This document shows, piece by piece, positions 1 through 6,182 of a DNA stretch of 6,182 nucleotides. Source of the DNA: Luminiphilus sp. (GTDB lineage Bacteria > Pseudomonadota > Gammaproteobacteria > Pseudomonadales > Halieaceae); contig JAKMEU010000229.1 of assembly GCA_022425845.1 (NCBI GenBank), forward strand, positions 1-6,182. Direction: 5' to 3'. Under the pieces are notes generated by a model. It saw only the letters and a program-made list of their open reading frames with translations. It had not been told where the DNA came from and ran no database searches. Each line of letters starts with the position of its first letter. Position 1 is the stretch's first letter. The translations under genes and the position numbers were made by a program.

Positions 1-1360
1 GGGTCGGATGACCAAATACCATCATCTGTATATCCTCGGCGCTGGAGCCGAACTCCATGGCAATCAACATTTGCTGAACGAGATCCGCCGCTGACGGACC
101 CACGCAGTGAGCGCCAAGAAGCTGATCCGTTGACTCATCAGCAATAATCTTGACCATGCCATCACTGTCACCTGCCGCAAGTGCACGACCGATGGCGGCG
201 AAGGGGAACGTCCCGACCTTGTAGGCAACACCCTCTGCCTTCAGTTCCTGCTCGCTCTTCCCCACGCCCGCTATCTCTGGATGGGTATATATGATGGAAG
301 GAATGAGGTCGTAATTGAGGGGGTGGTGTTTACCGGCGATCTGCTCGGCCACCATAACGCCCTCCTCCGAGCCCTTATGGGCCAACATCGGTCCACGGAC
401 AATATCGCCAATAGCCCACACGCCAGGCGCCTCCGTTGCACAATCATCGTTGACAAAAATGGATCCGCGCTCGTCCATCGTGACCCCCGAATCCTCGGCA
501 AACAGGTCATTGGTTTGTGGGCGCCGCCCCACAGAGACAATCAGTCGGTCAAAAACCTCTGTATGAGTATCCTCACCCTGTGTGTAGGTAACGTGTACCT
601 TCCCGTCGGCAATCTCGGAACCGGTCACTCGGGCACCCAGTCGAATGTCCAGCCCCTGTTTCTTGAACAGTTTCTGGCTCTCTTTGGCGATTTGGGCATC
701 CATGGTGGGAAGGAACTCATCCATGGCCTCTAATAAAACCACCTCGGATCCCAGTCGTCCCCAAACGCTCCCCAGTTCGAGTCCGATAACACCCGCCCCA
801 ATCACGCCCAAACGCTCGGGCACGGCCTCAAACGCCAGCGCACCCGTGGAATCAACGATGAGAGCCTGATCCACCGGCGCTACGGGGATATCAATGGGCA
901 CTGAACCCGATGCGAGTACCACGTTCTCCGCCTCATGGACGACCTCTGCGCCATCCTTCGCAACAACCTGCACTCGCCGGTTCGACAACAACTTACCGCG
1001 ACCCTGTATTACATCAACGCCGTTGTGCTTCAACAATCCAGCAACGCCTGTTGTGAGCTGTCCCACAATTTGCTCTTTTCGCTTCATCATGGTGCCGATA
1101 TCAAGGCTGGGTTGATCCAGTCCAATACCGTGAGCCGCAAAGTGCGCTGTCGCTTCCAGATATTTATGAGAGCTGTCCAGTAGGGCCTTTGACGGGATGC
1201 AGCCTACATTCAGGCAGGTACCGCCCAGCACGGGCTTGTCCTTACTGTCAGACCATTGCTCAATTACGGCTACCTTCTTTCCGAGTTGGGCGCAGCGGAT
1301 GGCGCATACGTAACCAGCCGGGCCCGCACCAATTACAAGTACATCGTAGTTTGCTGTCAT
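1..1360 (-). CDS. lpdA: Dihydrolipoamide dehydrogenase (E3), 3' end cut by the window edge
   Basis: Cytoplasmic flavoprotein that reoxidises the dihydrolipoyl group of the E2 subunit and passes electrons through FAD to NAD+. The frame is open from the ATG at 1358-1360 to the left edge: 453 codons without a stop. Visible features are the N-terminal FAD fold (VIGAGPAGY, residues 9-17), the redox-active disulfide GGTCLNVGC (Cys49 and Cys54), a second dinucleotide fold VIGAGVIG (186-193) for NAD, the FAD-contacting segment around AIGDIVRG (316-323), and the dimerisation domain from about 350. The last residues seen, GHPT, carry the catalytic His451; its partner Glu, expected a few residues on, lies outside. 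By recall the sequence resembles the pseudomonad LPD-Glc (LpdG) type of about 478 residues, so roughly 25 residues are missing. It follows sucB by 24 bp, which points to a role as E3 of the 2-oxoglutarate complex; it may also serve pyruvate dehydrogenase and glycine cleavage. The symbol lpdG would fit equally well. Confidence 0.96.
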   Translation of the reverse strand, partial: MTANYDVLVIGAGPAGYVCAIRCAQLGKKVAVIEQWSDSKDKPVLGGTCLNVGCIPSKALLDSSHKYLEATAHFAAHGIGLDQPSLDIGTMMKRKEQIVGQLTTGVAGLLKHNGVDVIQGRGKLLSNRRVQVVAKDGAEVVHEAENVVLASGSVPIDIPVAPVDQALIVDSTGALAFEAVPERLGVIGAGVIGLELGSVWGRLGSEVVLLEAMDEFLPTMDAQIAKESQKLFKKQGLDIRLGARVTGSEIADGKVHVTYTQGEDTHTEVFDRLIVSVGRRPQTNDLFAEDSGVTMDERGSIFVNDDCATEAPGVWAIGDIVRGPMLAHKGSEEGVMVAEQIAGKHHPLNYDLIPSIIYTHPEIAGVGKSEQELKAEGVAYKVGTFPFAAIGRALAAGDSDGMVKIIADESTDQLLGAHCVGPSAADLVQQMLIAMEFGSSAEDIQMMVFGHPT

Positions 1361-1371
1361 GTTCCTTTCCC
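1361..1371 (-). promoter_or_regulatory. Ribosome binding site of lpd
   Basis: Read on the minus strand, this stretch is GGGAAAGGAAC directly before the ATG at 1360. GGGA lies 7 nt from the start codon. AAGGA also matches the anti-Shine-Dalgarno sequence but sits only 2 nt away, so the first copy is probably the better placed one. The site supports the chosen start. Confidence 0.6.
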
Positions 1372-1384
1372 GAGCGCTAGGCAA

Positions 1385-2608
1385 TCAGAGTTGAAGCAGA
1401 ATCCGCGCAGGGTCTTCAATAAAACCCTTTACGGTCACCAGGAACTGCACCGCGGTCTTACCATCAATCAGGCGATGATCGTAGGACAGCGCGAGGTACA
1501 TCATCGGTTGAATAACCACCTCTCCGTTTTGGGCAATCGGACGCTCCTGAATCGTGTGCATGCCGAGTATGCCGGTTTGAGGCGGGTTGAGGATGGGTGT
1601 AGACAGCAGGGATCCAAACACGCCGCCATTGGAAACAGTAAACGTTCCTCCCGTCATTTCTTCTATCGTGAGCTTTTTGTCACGGGCCTTGAGCCCCAAA
1701 TCACGGATAGCCGCTTCAACATCCGCAATACTCATAAAGTCGGCATCTCGTAACACAGGAACGACCAGCCCATCTTCGGTAGAGACCGCAACGCCGATAT
1801 CCTGGTAGCCGTGATACACCACGTCCCTGCCATCAATCGAAGCATTGACTGCCGGGTAGCGCTTCAGCGCCTCGCAGCAGGCCTTGACGAAGAAGCCCAT
1901 AAAGCCAAGTCGCGTGCCATTGTGCGCTTTTTCAAACTGCTCCTTGTACTGACTTCTCAATTTCATCAAGGGCGCCATGTTGACCTCGTTGAAGGTGGTC
2001 AACATCGCCGTTTGCTGGGTCGCATCAAGCAGGCGTTCGGCGATTCGCGCACGCATGCGCGTCATGGGCACCCGCTTTTCCACCCGCTCGCTTGAGGGCC
2101 CCCCAACATCGGGCACAGCAGTCTGTTGCGGCATTTTCTCAGGCGTTTCGGTGGGTTCAGGCGCAGGCTGGACCGACTGGGCCTTCAGGTAACGAGTGAC
2201 GTCGTCCTTGGTGATCCGCCCCCCTTTACCGCTCCCTGCGACCGCGCCAGCATCAACACCGTGCTCATCCATCAAGGCCCGTGCTGCGGGCCCCATGGCG
2301 GGTTCCGCTCCCGCTGTCTCTTGAGCGGCTGTCGCCGCGGCCTGGTTCTCAGGCGAAGGACTAGCCACTGCACCCGGCTCCAGAATGGCCAGCAGAGCTT
2401 CGCTGGCAATAGTTTCACCTTCTGCAGCGACAATGGAGGTCAGAACACCCGCCTCGGGCGCTACAACCTCCATGACCACCTTGTCGGTCTCAATCTCAAC
2501 CAACAATTCGTCGCGTGCCACCGAATCGCCCTCTGCTTTGTGCCAGCTTGCGACTTCTCCATCAGCCACTGACTCTGGAAACGCCGGGGCCTTGATTTCA
2601 ATTGCCAT
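1385..2608 (-). CDS. sucB: 2-oxoglutarate dehydrogenase E2, dihydrolipoyl succinyltransferase
   Basis: Core enzyme of the 2-oxoglutarate dehydrogenase complex: it takes the succinyl group from E1 on a swinging lipoyl arm and transfers it to CoA. The 407-residue protein is complete and of normal length (E. coli SucB is 405). Domains in order: one lipoyl domain (about 1-77) with the lipoylated Lys43 in EIETDKVV; an Ala/Pro/Glu-rich flexible linker (about 78-104); the peripheral subunit-binding domain (about 105-142, with GSGKGGRITKDDV) that holds E3 and E1; a second Pro-rich linker (about 143-175); and the catalytic domain (176-407) opening with KRVPMTRMRARIAERL. The active-site motif SYDHRLIDG gives His378 and Asp382. 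The single lipoyl domain, ETDKV context and place behind sucA indicate the succinyl-type rather than acetyl-type E2. The start is supported by AGGAA 6 nt upstream (2615-2619). The gene ends with TGA, and both neighbours are 24 bp away, so co-translation from one operon mRNA is likely. Confidence 0.98.
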   Translation of the reverse strand: MAIEIKAPAFPESVADGEVASWHKAEGDSVARDELLVEIETDKVVMEVVAPEAGVLTSIVAAEGETIASEALLAILEPGAVASPSPENQAAATAAQETAGAEPAMGPAARALMDEHGVDAGAVAGSGKGGRITKDDVTRYLKAQSVQPAPEPTETPEKMPQQTAVPDVGGPSSERVEKRVPMTRMRARIAERLLDATQQTAMLTTFNEVNMAPLMKLRSQYKEQFEKAHNGTRLGFMGFFVKACCEALKRYPAVNASIDGRDVVYHGYQDIGVAVSTEDGLVVPVLRDADFMSIADVEAAIRDLGLKARDKKLTIEEMTGGTFTVSNGGVFGSLLSTPILNPPQTGILGMHTIQERPIAQNGEVVIQPMMYLALSYDHRLIDGKTAVQFLVTVKGFIEDPARILLQL

Positions 2609-2614
2609 ACTCTG

Positions 2615-2619
2615 TTCCT
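2615..2619 (-). promoter_or_regulatory. Ribosome binding site of sucB
   Basis: Minus-strand AGGAA followed by the 6-nt spacer CAGAGT and the ATG at 2608. It lies within the 24-bp gap after the TAA of sucA, so ribosomes finishing sucA end close to it. Confidence 0.7.
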
Positions 2620-2632
2620 GCCTAAATACCGT

Positions 2633-5500
2633 TTAGATACCCCAGGGCATAGGGCCCAGGGCTTCGTCAATAAATGCTTCCTGTTGTTGCACGTGCAGCG
2701 CTGTATAGCCCGCAGCCACGGACGCAGAGGGTTCGCGCCCGGCATACCGGAGATACACGTCGACTTTATGGCGCTGTATCACGCGCCGCATGTTGTGCTG
2801 GCTGGCATACCAGGCGCCCTGATTCATCGGCTCTTCCTGACACCAGATCGCGTCTTCAAGATTGGGGTAGTTACTGATGATGCCGGCCAAATCCTGCTCA
2901 GGGAAAGGGTACAGCTGCTCAATTCGCACCAGGGCAATATCCTGGATATCCCGCTCCCGTCGGGCGGATCTCAAGTCGTAATAAACCTTTCCTGAGCACA
3001 GGATAACCCGCTTTACGGCGCCGGGATCCAAAGCATCCGTCTCATCGAGAACCGCCTCGAAACGCCCGTCCGCCAGATCTTCCAGTGAAGAAACCGCGTC
3101 TTTGTGGCGCAGCAAGCTTTTCGGGGACATCACGATCAGCGGTTTGCGCAGTGGCCGGATAGCCTGTCGGCGCAACATATGGAAAACCTGCGCTGGGGTG
3201 GTCGGCATACAAACCTGCACATTGTGCTCAGCACACAACTGCAAATAGCGCTCCAGGCGCGCGGAGGAGTGTTCGGGTCCCTGCCCCTCGTAACCGTGGG
3301 GTAGCAGCATCGTCAGCCCGCACAGACGGGTCCATTTATTTTCGCCGCTGGTAATGAACTGGTCGATCACGACCTGTGCCCCGTTGGCAAAATCGCCAAA
3401 TTGAGCCTCCCAGATAACAAGGCCTCTGGGCGATGTCGTCGCATAACCGTACTCAAAGGCCAGCACGGCCTCTTCAGACAGGAGTGAATCGAAGATCTGG
3501 AAATCATCCTGGCCGGGATCCAGATGCTGCAGGGCGATATGCTGCCCTTCTTCCTTTTGATTGTGCAAAACCGCGTGCCGGTGGGAGAACGTACCCCGAC
3601 CAATATCCTGGCCCGTCATTCTTACGGGATAGCCCTCCACCAGGAGCGTCGCGTAAGCCATGATCTCAGCGAACCCCCAATTGATCTCCTGCGCACCCAC
3701 ACCCATCTTCCGACGGTCTTCAAGCAGCTTGCTCACCTGTCGCTGAACGGCAAAACCCTCCGGCGCACTGGCGATCACCTCTGACAGTTCCTTTAAACGA
3801 CCCATCGGAACGCGAGTATCAGATTCCACCGTCCAGTCGTGTCCCAGATAGGGAGACCAGTCCACGAACAACGATTTGTTGGGCTCCATGACCAGCGAGC
3901 TCACCAGAGGGTCTCCCCGCTCAAGGGACTCCCGGTACCTGTCGACCAATCCGCGGTCTTCTTCCTGCGTCAGCACCCCCTCGGAGATCAACCGGTGGGC
4001 ATACAGGTCGCGGGTCGTAGGGTGCTTTTTGATCGCCGCGTACATCTGGGGCTGCGTGACCGAAGGCTCATCAGCCTCATTATGACCGCGCCGCCGGTAG
4101 CAGATGAGGTCAATCACCACATCGCGTTTAAAAGTATTCCTGAAATCAACGGCCAGTTGAGTAACAAATACAACCGCCTCGGGGTCGTCAGCGTTCACAT
4201 GGAAAATTGGCGCCTGCACCATTTTGGCTACGTCGGTGCAGTATTCGGTCGATCGAGCGTCATCCCGACGATTGGTCGTGAATCCCACCTGGTTATTCAG
4301 AACAATATGGAGCGTACCCCCGGTCTTGTACGCCCGGGTCTGGGACATCTGGAAGGTTTCCATGACCACGCCCTGTCCAGCGAAGGCCGCGTCACCGTGG
4401 ATGACGATAGGCACGACACTGTCGCCATGCGGGTCTTTTCGGCGGTCCTGGCGGGCTCGGACCGAGCCCTCTACAACGGGCGACACGATTTCAAGGTGAG
4501 AGGGATTGAAGGCCAGTGCCAGGTGGACCTCGCCACCACTGGTCATTAGGTTTGAAGAAAAGCCCTGATGATATTTCACATCCCCCGAGCCGCTGTAGGC
4601 GGCGCGGCCTTCGAACTCGTCGAAAAGCTCCCCGGGATTTTTGCCCAGTATGTTAATCAGTACGTTAAGGCGGCCGCGGTGAGCCATTCCAATAACGATT
4701 TCCTTGGCGCCATAACCACCCACTCGTTCGATCGCCTCGGACATCATTGGAATGAGGCTCTCGCCACCCTCGAGGCCAAATCGTTTGGTGCCGGGGTACT
4801 TTGATCCCAATGACTTTTCCAGACCTTCGGCCTTGATCAAACGACGCAGCATCTGGATGCGCTGCTCTCGCGAAAATTCCGGGGCTGATCGCACCGACTC
4901 CATACGGCTCATGATCCAGTGCCGCTGCTCGGTGTCGACAATGTGCATGAACTCCGCACCGATGGTGTGACAGTAAGTACGCTCCAGCGCATCAACGATA
5001 TCCCTCAGAGCGGCGTCGCTGGCCCCGTAATACAGGCTGCCCACCTGGAACACCGTGTCTGCATCTGCTTCGCTGAGTTGATGGAAATTCAGGTCAAGGT
5101 CTGGGACCGGCTGCCGTTCAAAGATACCCAGTGGGTCGAGGTTCGCCCGCTGATGGCCCCGCTGTCGGTATGCCGAGATCAATTGCACCACCTGGACCTG
5201 CTTGCGCTCGTACTCCGTCGCCTGGGAATCATGTGCAACGGTAGCTTCCGTTCTAACCCGCATCTTGCTGATTTTTGCGAACTGCTCACGGACTACCGAA
5301 TGCGGTATGTCGTGTAGCAGGGGTGCCTCGCTCTCGACTTTGGGCAGCCGATCAAAATAATCCCGCCACTCGGGGGATACGGCGTTGGGGTCGGTCAGGT
5401 ACTGCTCATAAAGCGATTCGATATAAGCGGCGTTGGAACCCGAAATATGGGAGGACGCCCACATTTCCAGCATACCCTGCAAGACTGAGGGTTGCGTCAT
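2633..5500 (-). CDS. sucA: 2-oxoglutarate dehydrogenase E1 component
   Basis: Thiamine-diphosphate enzyme that decarboxylates 2-oxoglutarate and succinylates the lipoyl group of SucB; it commits carbon to succinyl-CoA. The protein is complete at 955 residues, slightly longer than E. coli SucA (933). Visible in order: the N-terminal E2-binding segment (about 13-52, ending EWRDYFDRL); the conserved YRQRGHQRANLDPLG (111-125); the first catalytic domain (about 200-530) with GMAHRGRLN (His274), KYHQGFSSNL (His311), the ThDP/Mg motif starting GDAAFAGQG (369-376) and closing with LNNQVGFTTN (401-410), then CYRRRGHNEADEPS (467-480); the pyrimidine-binding transketolase-like domain (about 603-798) with QDIGRGTFSHRHAVL (631-645) and LPHGYEGQGPEHSSAR (733-748); and a C-terminal domain with IEQLYPFP (860-867) and WCQEEPMNQGAW (886-897). 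His274 and His311 correspond to the known active-site histidines of E. coli E1o (His260 and His298). The ATG at 5500 is supported by GGAG 6 nt upstream and by the usual N-terminal length. No key residue appears to be missing. Confidence 0.98.
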   Translation of the reverse strand: MTQPSVLQGMLEMWASSHISGSNAAYIESLYEQYLTDPNAVSPEWRDYFDRLPKVESEAPLLHDIPHSVVREQFAKISKMRVRTEATVAHDSQATEYERKQVQVVQLISAYRQRGHQRANLDPLGIFERQPVPDLDLNFHQLSEADADTVFQVGSLYYGASDAALRDIVDALERTYCHTIGAEFMHIVDTEQRHWIMSRMESVRSAPEFSREQRIQMLRRLIKAEGLEKSLGSKYPGTKRFGLEGGESLIPMMSEAIERVGGYGAKEIVIGMAHRGRLNVLINILGKNPGELFDEFEGRAAYSGSGDVKYHQGFSSNLMTSGGEVHLALAFNPSHLEIVSPVVEGSVRARQDRRKDPHGDSVVPIVIHGDAAFAGQGVVMETFQMSQTRAYKTGGTLHIVLNNQVGFTTNRRDDARSTEYCTDVAKMVQAPIFHVNADDPEAVVFVTQLAVDFRNTFKRDVVIDLICYRRRGHNEADEPSVTQPQMYAAIKKHPTTRDLYAHRLISEGVLTQEEDRGLVDRYRESLERGDPLVSSLVMEPNKSLFVDWSPYLGHDWTVESDTRVPMGRLKELSEVIASAPEGFAVQRQVSKLLEDRRKMGVGAQEINWGFAEIMAYATLLVEGYPVRMTGQDIGRGTFSHRHAVLHNQKEEGQHIALQHLDPGQDDFQIFDSLLSEEAVLAFEYGYATTSPRGLVIWEAQFGDFANGAQVVIDQFITSGENKWTRLCGLTMLLPHGYEGQGPEHSSARLERYLQLCAEHNVQVCMPTTPAQVFHMLRRQAIRPLRKPLIVMSPKSLLRHKDAVSSLEDLADGRFEAVLDETDALDPGAVKRVILCSGKVYYDLRSARRERDIQDIALVRIEQLYPFPEQDLAGIISNYPNLEDAIWCQEEPMNQGAWYASQHNMRRVIQRHKVDVYLRYAGREPSASVAAGYTALHVQQQEAFIDEALGPMPWGI

Positions 5501-5506
5501 GTCTGA

Positions 5507-5510
5507 CTCC
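5507..5510 (-). promoter_or_regulatory. Ribosome binding site of sucA
   Basis: Minus-strand GGAG followed by the 6-nt spacer TCAGAC and the ATG at 5500. A second in-frame start is not needed, because the conserved E1o N-terminus begins just after this ATG. Confidence 0.65.
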
Positions 5511-5533
5511 GTACATTTTAAACTTACCGATAA

Positions 5534-5551
5534 AGGCCCAGAAACAGGCCT
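5534..5551 (-). other. Hairpin in the sucA leader, nearest the start codon
   Basis: Inverted repeat AGGCC / GGCCT with 8 nt between the arms. As RNA on the minus strand it can extend by U-G and G-U pairs to 7 pairs with a UUUC loop. It ends 33 nt before the sucA ATG and is followed by UUUAU, too short a U-tract to call a terminator. Confidence 0.4.
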
Positions 5552-5554
5552 ACA

Positions 5555-5577
5555 CTGCCCCGCCTGTGCGGAAGCAG
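5555..5577 (-). other. Strong hairpin in the sucA leader
   Basis: On the minus strand, CUGCUUCCGC pairs with GCGGGGCAG: nine pairs (one U-G wobble) with one bulged U and an ACAG tetraloop. It is separated by 3 nt from the next hairpin (5534-5551), so the two could stack. No T-tract follows, so it is not a terminator. Confidence 0.45.
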
Positions 5578-5616
5578 CCCCCCAAAAGCCCGCTTAGTTT
5601 AGTCGCTCAGGTCTGC

Positions 5617-5638
5617 GCCGGGTAGTTGGCAACCCGGC
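5617..5638 (-). other. Perfect 7-bp inverted repeat upstream of sucA
   Basis: Arms GCCGGGT and ACCCGGC with an 8-nt loop. It lies 117-138 nt before the sucA start. There is no T-tract on either strand, so it is not an intrinsic terminator. It could act as an RNA stem in the leader or as a DNA operator; the sequence alone does not decide. Confidence 0.45.
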
Positions 5639-5680
5639 ATTTCAGCCCTTAAAACCCCGTTTTCTCTGTGTTTTTATCAC

Positions 5681-5709
5681 ATTATAACTGTGGGTATAAT
5701 AATCCATTC
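5681..5709 (-). promoter_or_regulatory. Candidate promoter for sucA-sucB-lpd
   Basis: The minus strand has a perfect TATAAT at 5681-5686 in an AT-rich stretch between the sdhB terminator and sucA, where a promoter for sucA would be expected. The hexamer 17 bp upstream (GAATGG, 5704-5709) is a poor -35 match and there is no TGn extension, so the promoter may need an activator, or the true -10 may be another AT-rich hexamer nearby. The call rests on position and the -10 box only. Confidence 0.35.
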
Positions 5710-5737
5710 TTTTTGATTATTACTTTGCGCCACGCAC

Positions 5738-5759
5738 AAAAAAGGGGCGGCCGCCCCTT
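5738..5759 (-). terminator. Rho-independent terminator after sdhB
   Basis: On the minus strand AAGGGGC-GGCC-GCCCCTT forms a 7-bp, mostly GC stem with a tetraloop, followed by an unbroken run of T (complement of 5738-5743, six A, the first two T also closing the stem). It begins 25 bp past the sdhB stop codon, and the T-tract lies on the side expected for transcripts leaving sdhB. It should stop or reduce read-through from sdhCDAB into sucA. The core is a perfect 18-bp DNA palindrome (5742-5759). Confidence 0.88.
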
Positions 5760-5784
5760 ATAACCTCAAGTACCCAAAAATTCC

Positions 5785-6182
5785 CTAGGTTGCCCTATTG
5801 AGCAGCATAGTACGAATGTGACCAATTGCTTTGGTAGGGTTCAGGCCCTTAGGACAGACGTTCACACAATTCTGAATCCCATGGCAGCGAAACACGCTGA
5901 AGGGGTCGTCCAGACGGGACAGGCGGTCATCCGTAGCGGTATCGCGGCTGTCGGCGAGAAAGCGATACGCCTGCAGCAAACCAGCGGGGCCGACGAAACG
6001 GTCGGGGTTCCACCAGAAGGAAGGGCAACTGGTGGAGCAGCAAGCGCAAAGAATGCATTCGTACAGGCCATCCAGCTTCGACCTGTCCTCGGGGGACTGG
6101 AGCCGCTCAATAGCCGGTGCAGGACTGTTGTTCTGTAAATAGGGCTGGATTTTCTCATACTGGGCGTAAAACAGGCTCATAT
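5785..6182 (-). CDS. sdhB: Succinate dehydrogenase iron-sulfur subunit, 5' end cut by the window edge
   Basis: Electron-transfer subunit of complex II on the cytoplasmic face of the inner membrane: it carries electrons from the FAD of SdhA to ubiquinone at the SdhCD interface. Only the C-terminal part is present (131 full codons plus two bases of the next). The ATG at 6178-6180 is an internal Met, not the start: the bases before it are xAT, fitting the Asp of the family segment (D)MSLFYAQYEKI, and the N-terminal [2Fe-2S] domain is missing from the window. Counting from that Met, ECILCACCSTSCP supplies Cys42, Cys45 and Cys48 for [4Fe-4S] and Cys52 for [3Fe-4S]. RCHGIQNCVNVCP supplies Cys98 and Cys104 for [3Fe-4S] and Cys108 for [4Fe-4S]. 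Trp57 (SFWWNP) and His99 match the residues known to lie near the quinone in E. coli SdhB. The gene stops with TAG at 5785-5787, and a terminator follows. The rest of the sdhCDA genes should lie to the right. Confidence 0.97.
   Translation of the reverse strand, partial: MSLFYAQYEKIQPYLQNNSPAPAIERLQSPEDRSKLDGLYECILCACCSTSCPSFWWNPDRFVGPAGLLQAYRFLADSRDTATDDRLSRLDDPFSVFRCHGIQNCVNVCPKGLNPTKAIGHIRTMLLNRAT

Larger units (their letters stand above)
5501..5674 (-). other. Probable 5' leader of sucA, structured, no supported gene
   Basis: If transcription starts about 7 nt past the TATAAT box at 5681-5686, the sucA message has an untranslated leader of about 170 nt. Within it I find three separate inverted repeats in a row (5617-5638, 5555-5577, 5534-5551), a run of six G (5578-5583, minus strand), and only then the ribosome binding site. 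Conserved cis-regulatory RNA candidates upstream of sucA (the sucA motif in betaproteobacteria and sucA-II in Pseudomonas) have been described, so a regulatory RNA here is plausible. I cannot match this leader to either of them by eye. The transcript limits are inferred, not seen. Confidence 0.4.

Noticed and set aside
281..733. Plus-strand open frame of 150 codons
   Set aside because: It is antisense to the conserved central part of lpd, whose own frame is unbroken and full of family motifs.
1256..1753. Plus-strand open frame of 165 codons
   Set aside because: It is antisense to the start of lpd and the end of sucB, crossing both their ends and the gap. It shows no recognisable protein features.
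2040..2070. Near-palindromic GC-rich stretch around CGCACGCATGCGCG in sucB
   Set aside because: It encodes the conserved start of the E2 catalytic domain (RMRARIAER); runs of Arg and Ala codons explain the pattern.
3839..4549. Plus-strand open frame of 236 codons
   Set aside because: It lies wholly antisense to the intact, highly conserved sucA. The product shows no family motif, and long antisense frames are common in moderately GC-rich genes.
5275..5625. Plus-strand open frame of 116 codons running from sucA into the intergenic region
   Set aside because: Most of it is antisense to the N-terminus of sucA. The remainder covers the leader hairpins, and its product is basic, low in recognisable features and matches no family I know.
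5667..5682. Possible CRP site (TGTG ... TCACA)
   Set aside because: The two half-sites are 7 bp apart between TGTG and CACA instead of 8, so the symmetry of a CRP site is broken by one base.
5818..6138. Plus-strand open frame of 106 codons
   Set aside because: It is antisense to the iron-sulfur cluster region of sdhB and is a shadow of that gene.
6178..6180. ATG as the start of a 131-residue protein
   Set aside because: It is an internal Met of SdhB. The frame runs on to the window edge, and the N-terminal ferredoxin-like domain must lie beyond it.
1..6182. Mobile elements, CRISPR, tRNA or rRNA genes, or an unknown gene system
   Set aside because: The window is almost filled by four recognised TCA-cycle genes. 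I saw no transposase, terminal repeats, direct-repeat array or tRNA-like fold, so no undescribed protein system is claimed.

Overview
The window is a stretch of the TCA-cycle gene cluster of a gammaproteobacterium. All genes are on the minus strand, so transcription runs from the right edge to the left. In that direction the order is: the 3' part of sdhB (cut by the right edge), a 284-bp intergenic region, sucA, sucB, and an lpd gene (cut by the left edge). This order, with a dihydrolipoamide dehydrogenase gene directly behind sucB, is the pseudomonad-type arrangement (sdhCDAB-sucAB-lpdG-sucCD). In Escherichia coli the lpd gene sits with the pyruvate dehydrogenase genes instead. GC content looks moderate to fairly high (mid-50s percent by eye). 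I infer a gammaproteobacterium outside the Enterobacteriaceae, related to or like the pseudomonads or the Cellvibrionales; the genus cannot be fixed from the sequence.

Layout: lpd occupies 1-1360 and lacks its last ~25 codons. sucB is 1385-2608 and sucA is 2633-5500. Both gaps between these three genes are 24 bp, each holding a Shine-Dalgarno sequence, as expected for one transcript. Positions 5501-5784 hold no protein gene that I can support. They contain a clear Rho-independent terminator just behind sdhB (5738-5759), an AT-rich segment with a TATAAT box facing sucA, and a leader of about 170 nt with three successive hairpins. sdhB fills 5785-6182.

The gene products cooperate directly. SucA (E1o), SucB (E2o) and Lpd (E3) form the 2-oxoglutarate dehydrogenase complex, which converts 2-oxoglutarate, CoA and NAD+ to succinyl-CoA, CO2 and NADH. 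SdhB is the iron-sulfur subunit of succinate dehydrogenase (complex II), which acts two steps later and feeds electrons to the quinone pool. The terminator plus internal promoter region suggests that sucAB-lpd can be expressed at a different level from sdh.

I see no mobile element, CRISPR array, tRNA, rRNA or unknown gene system. The coding content is ordinary and intact. The part most worth a second look is the sucA leader.
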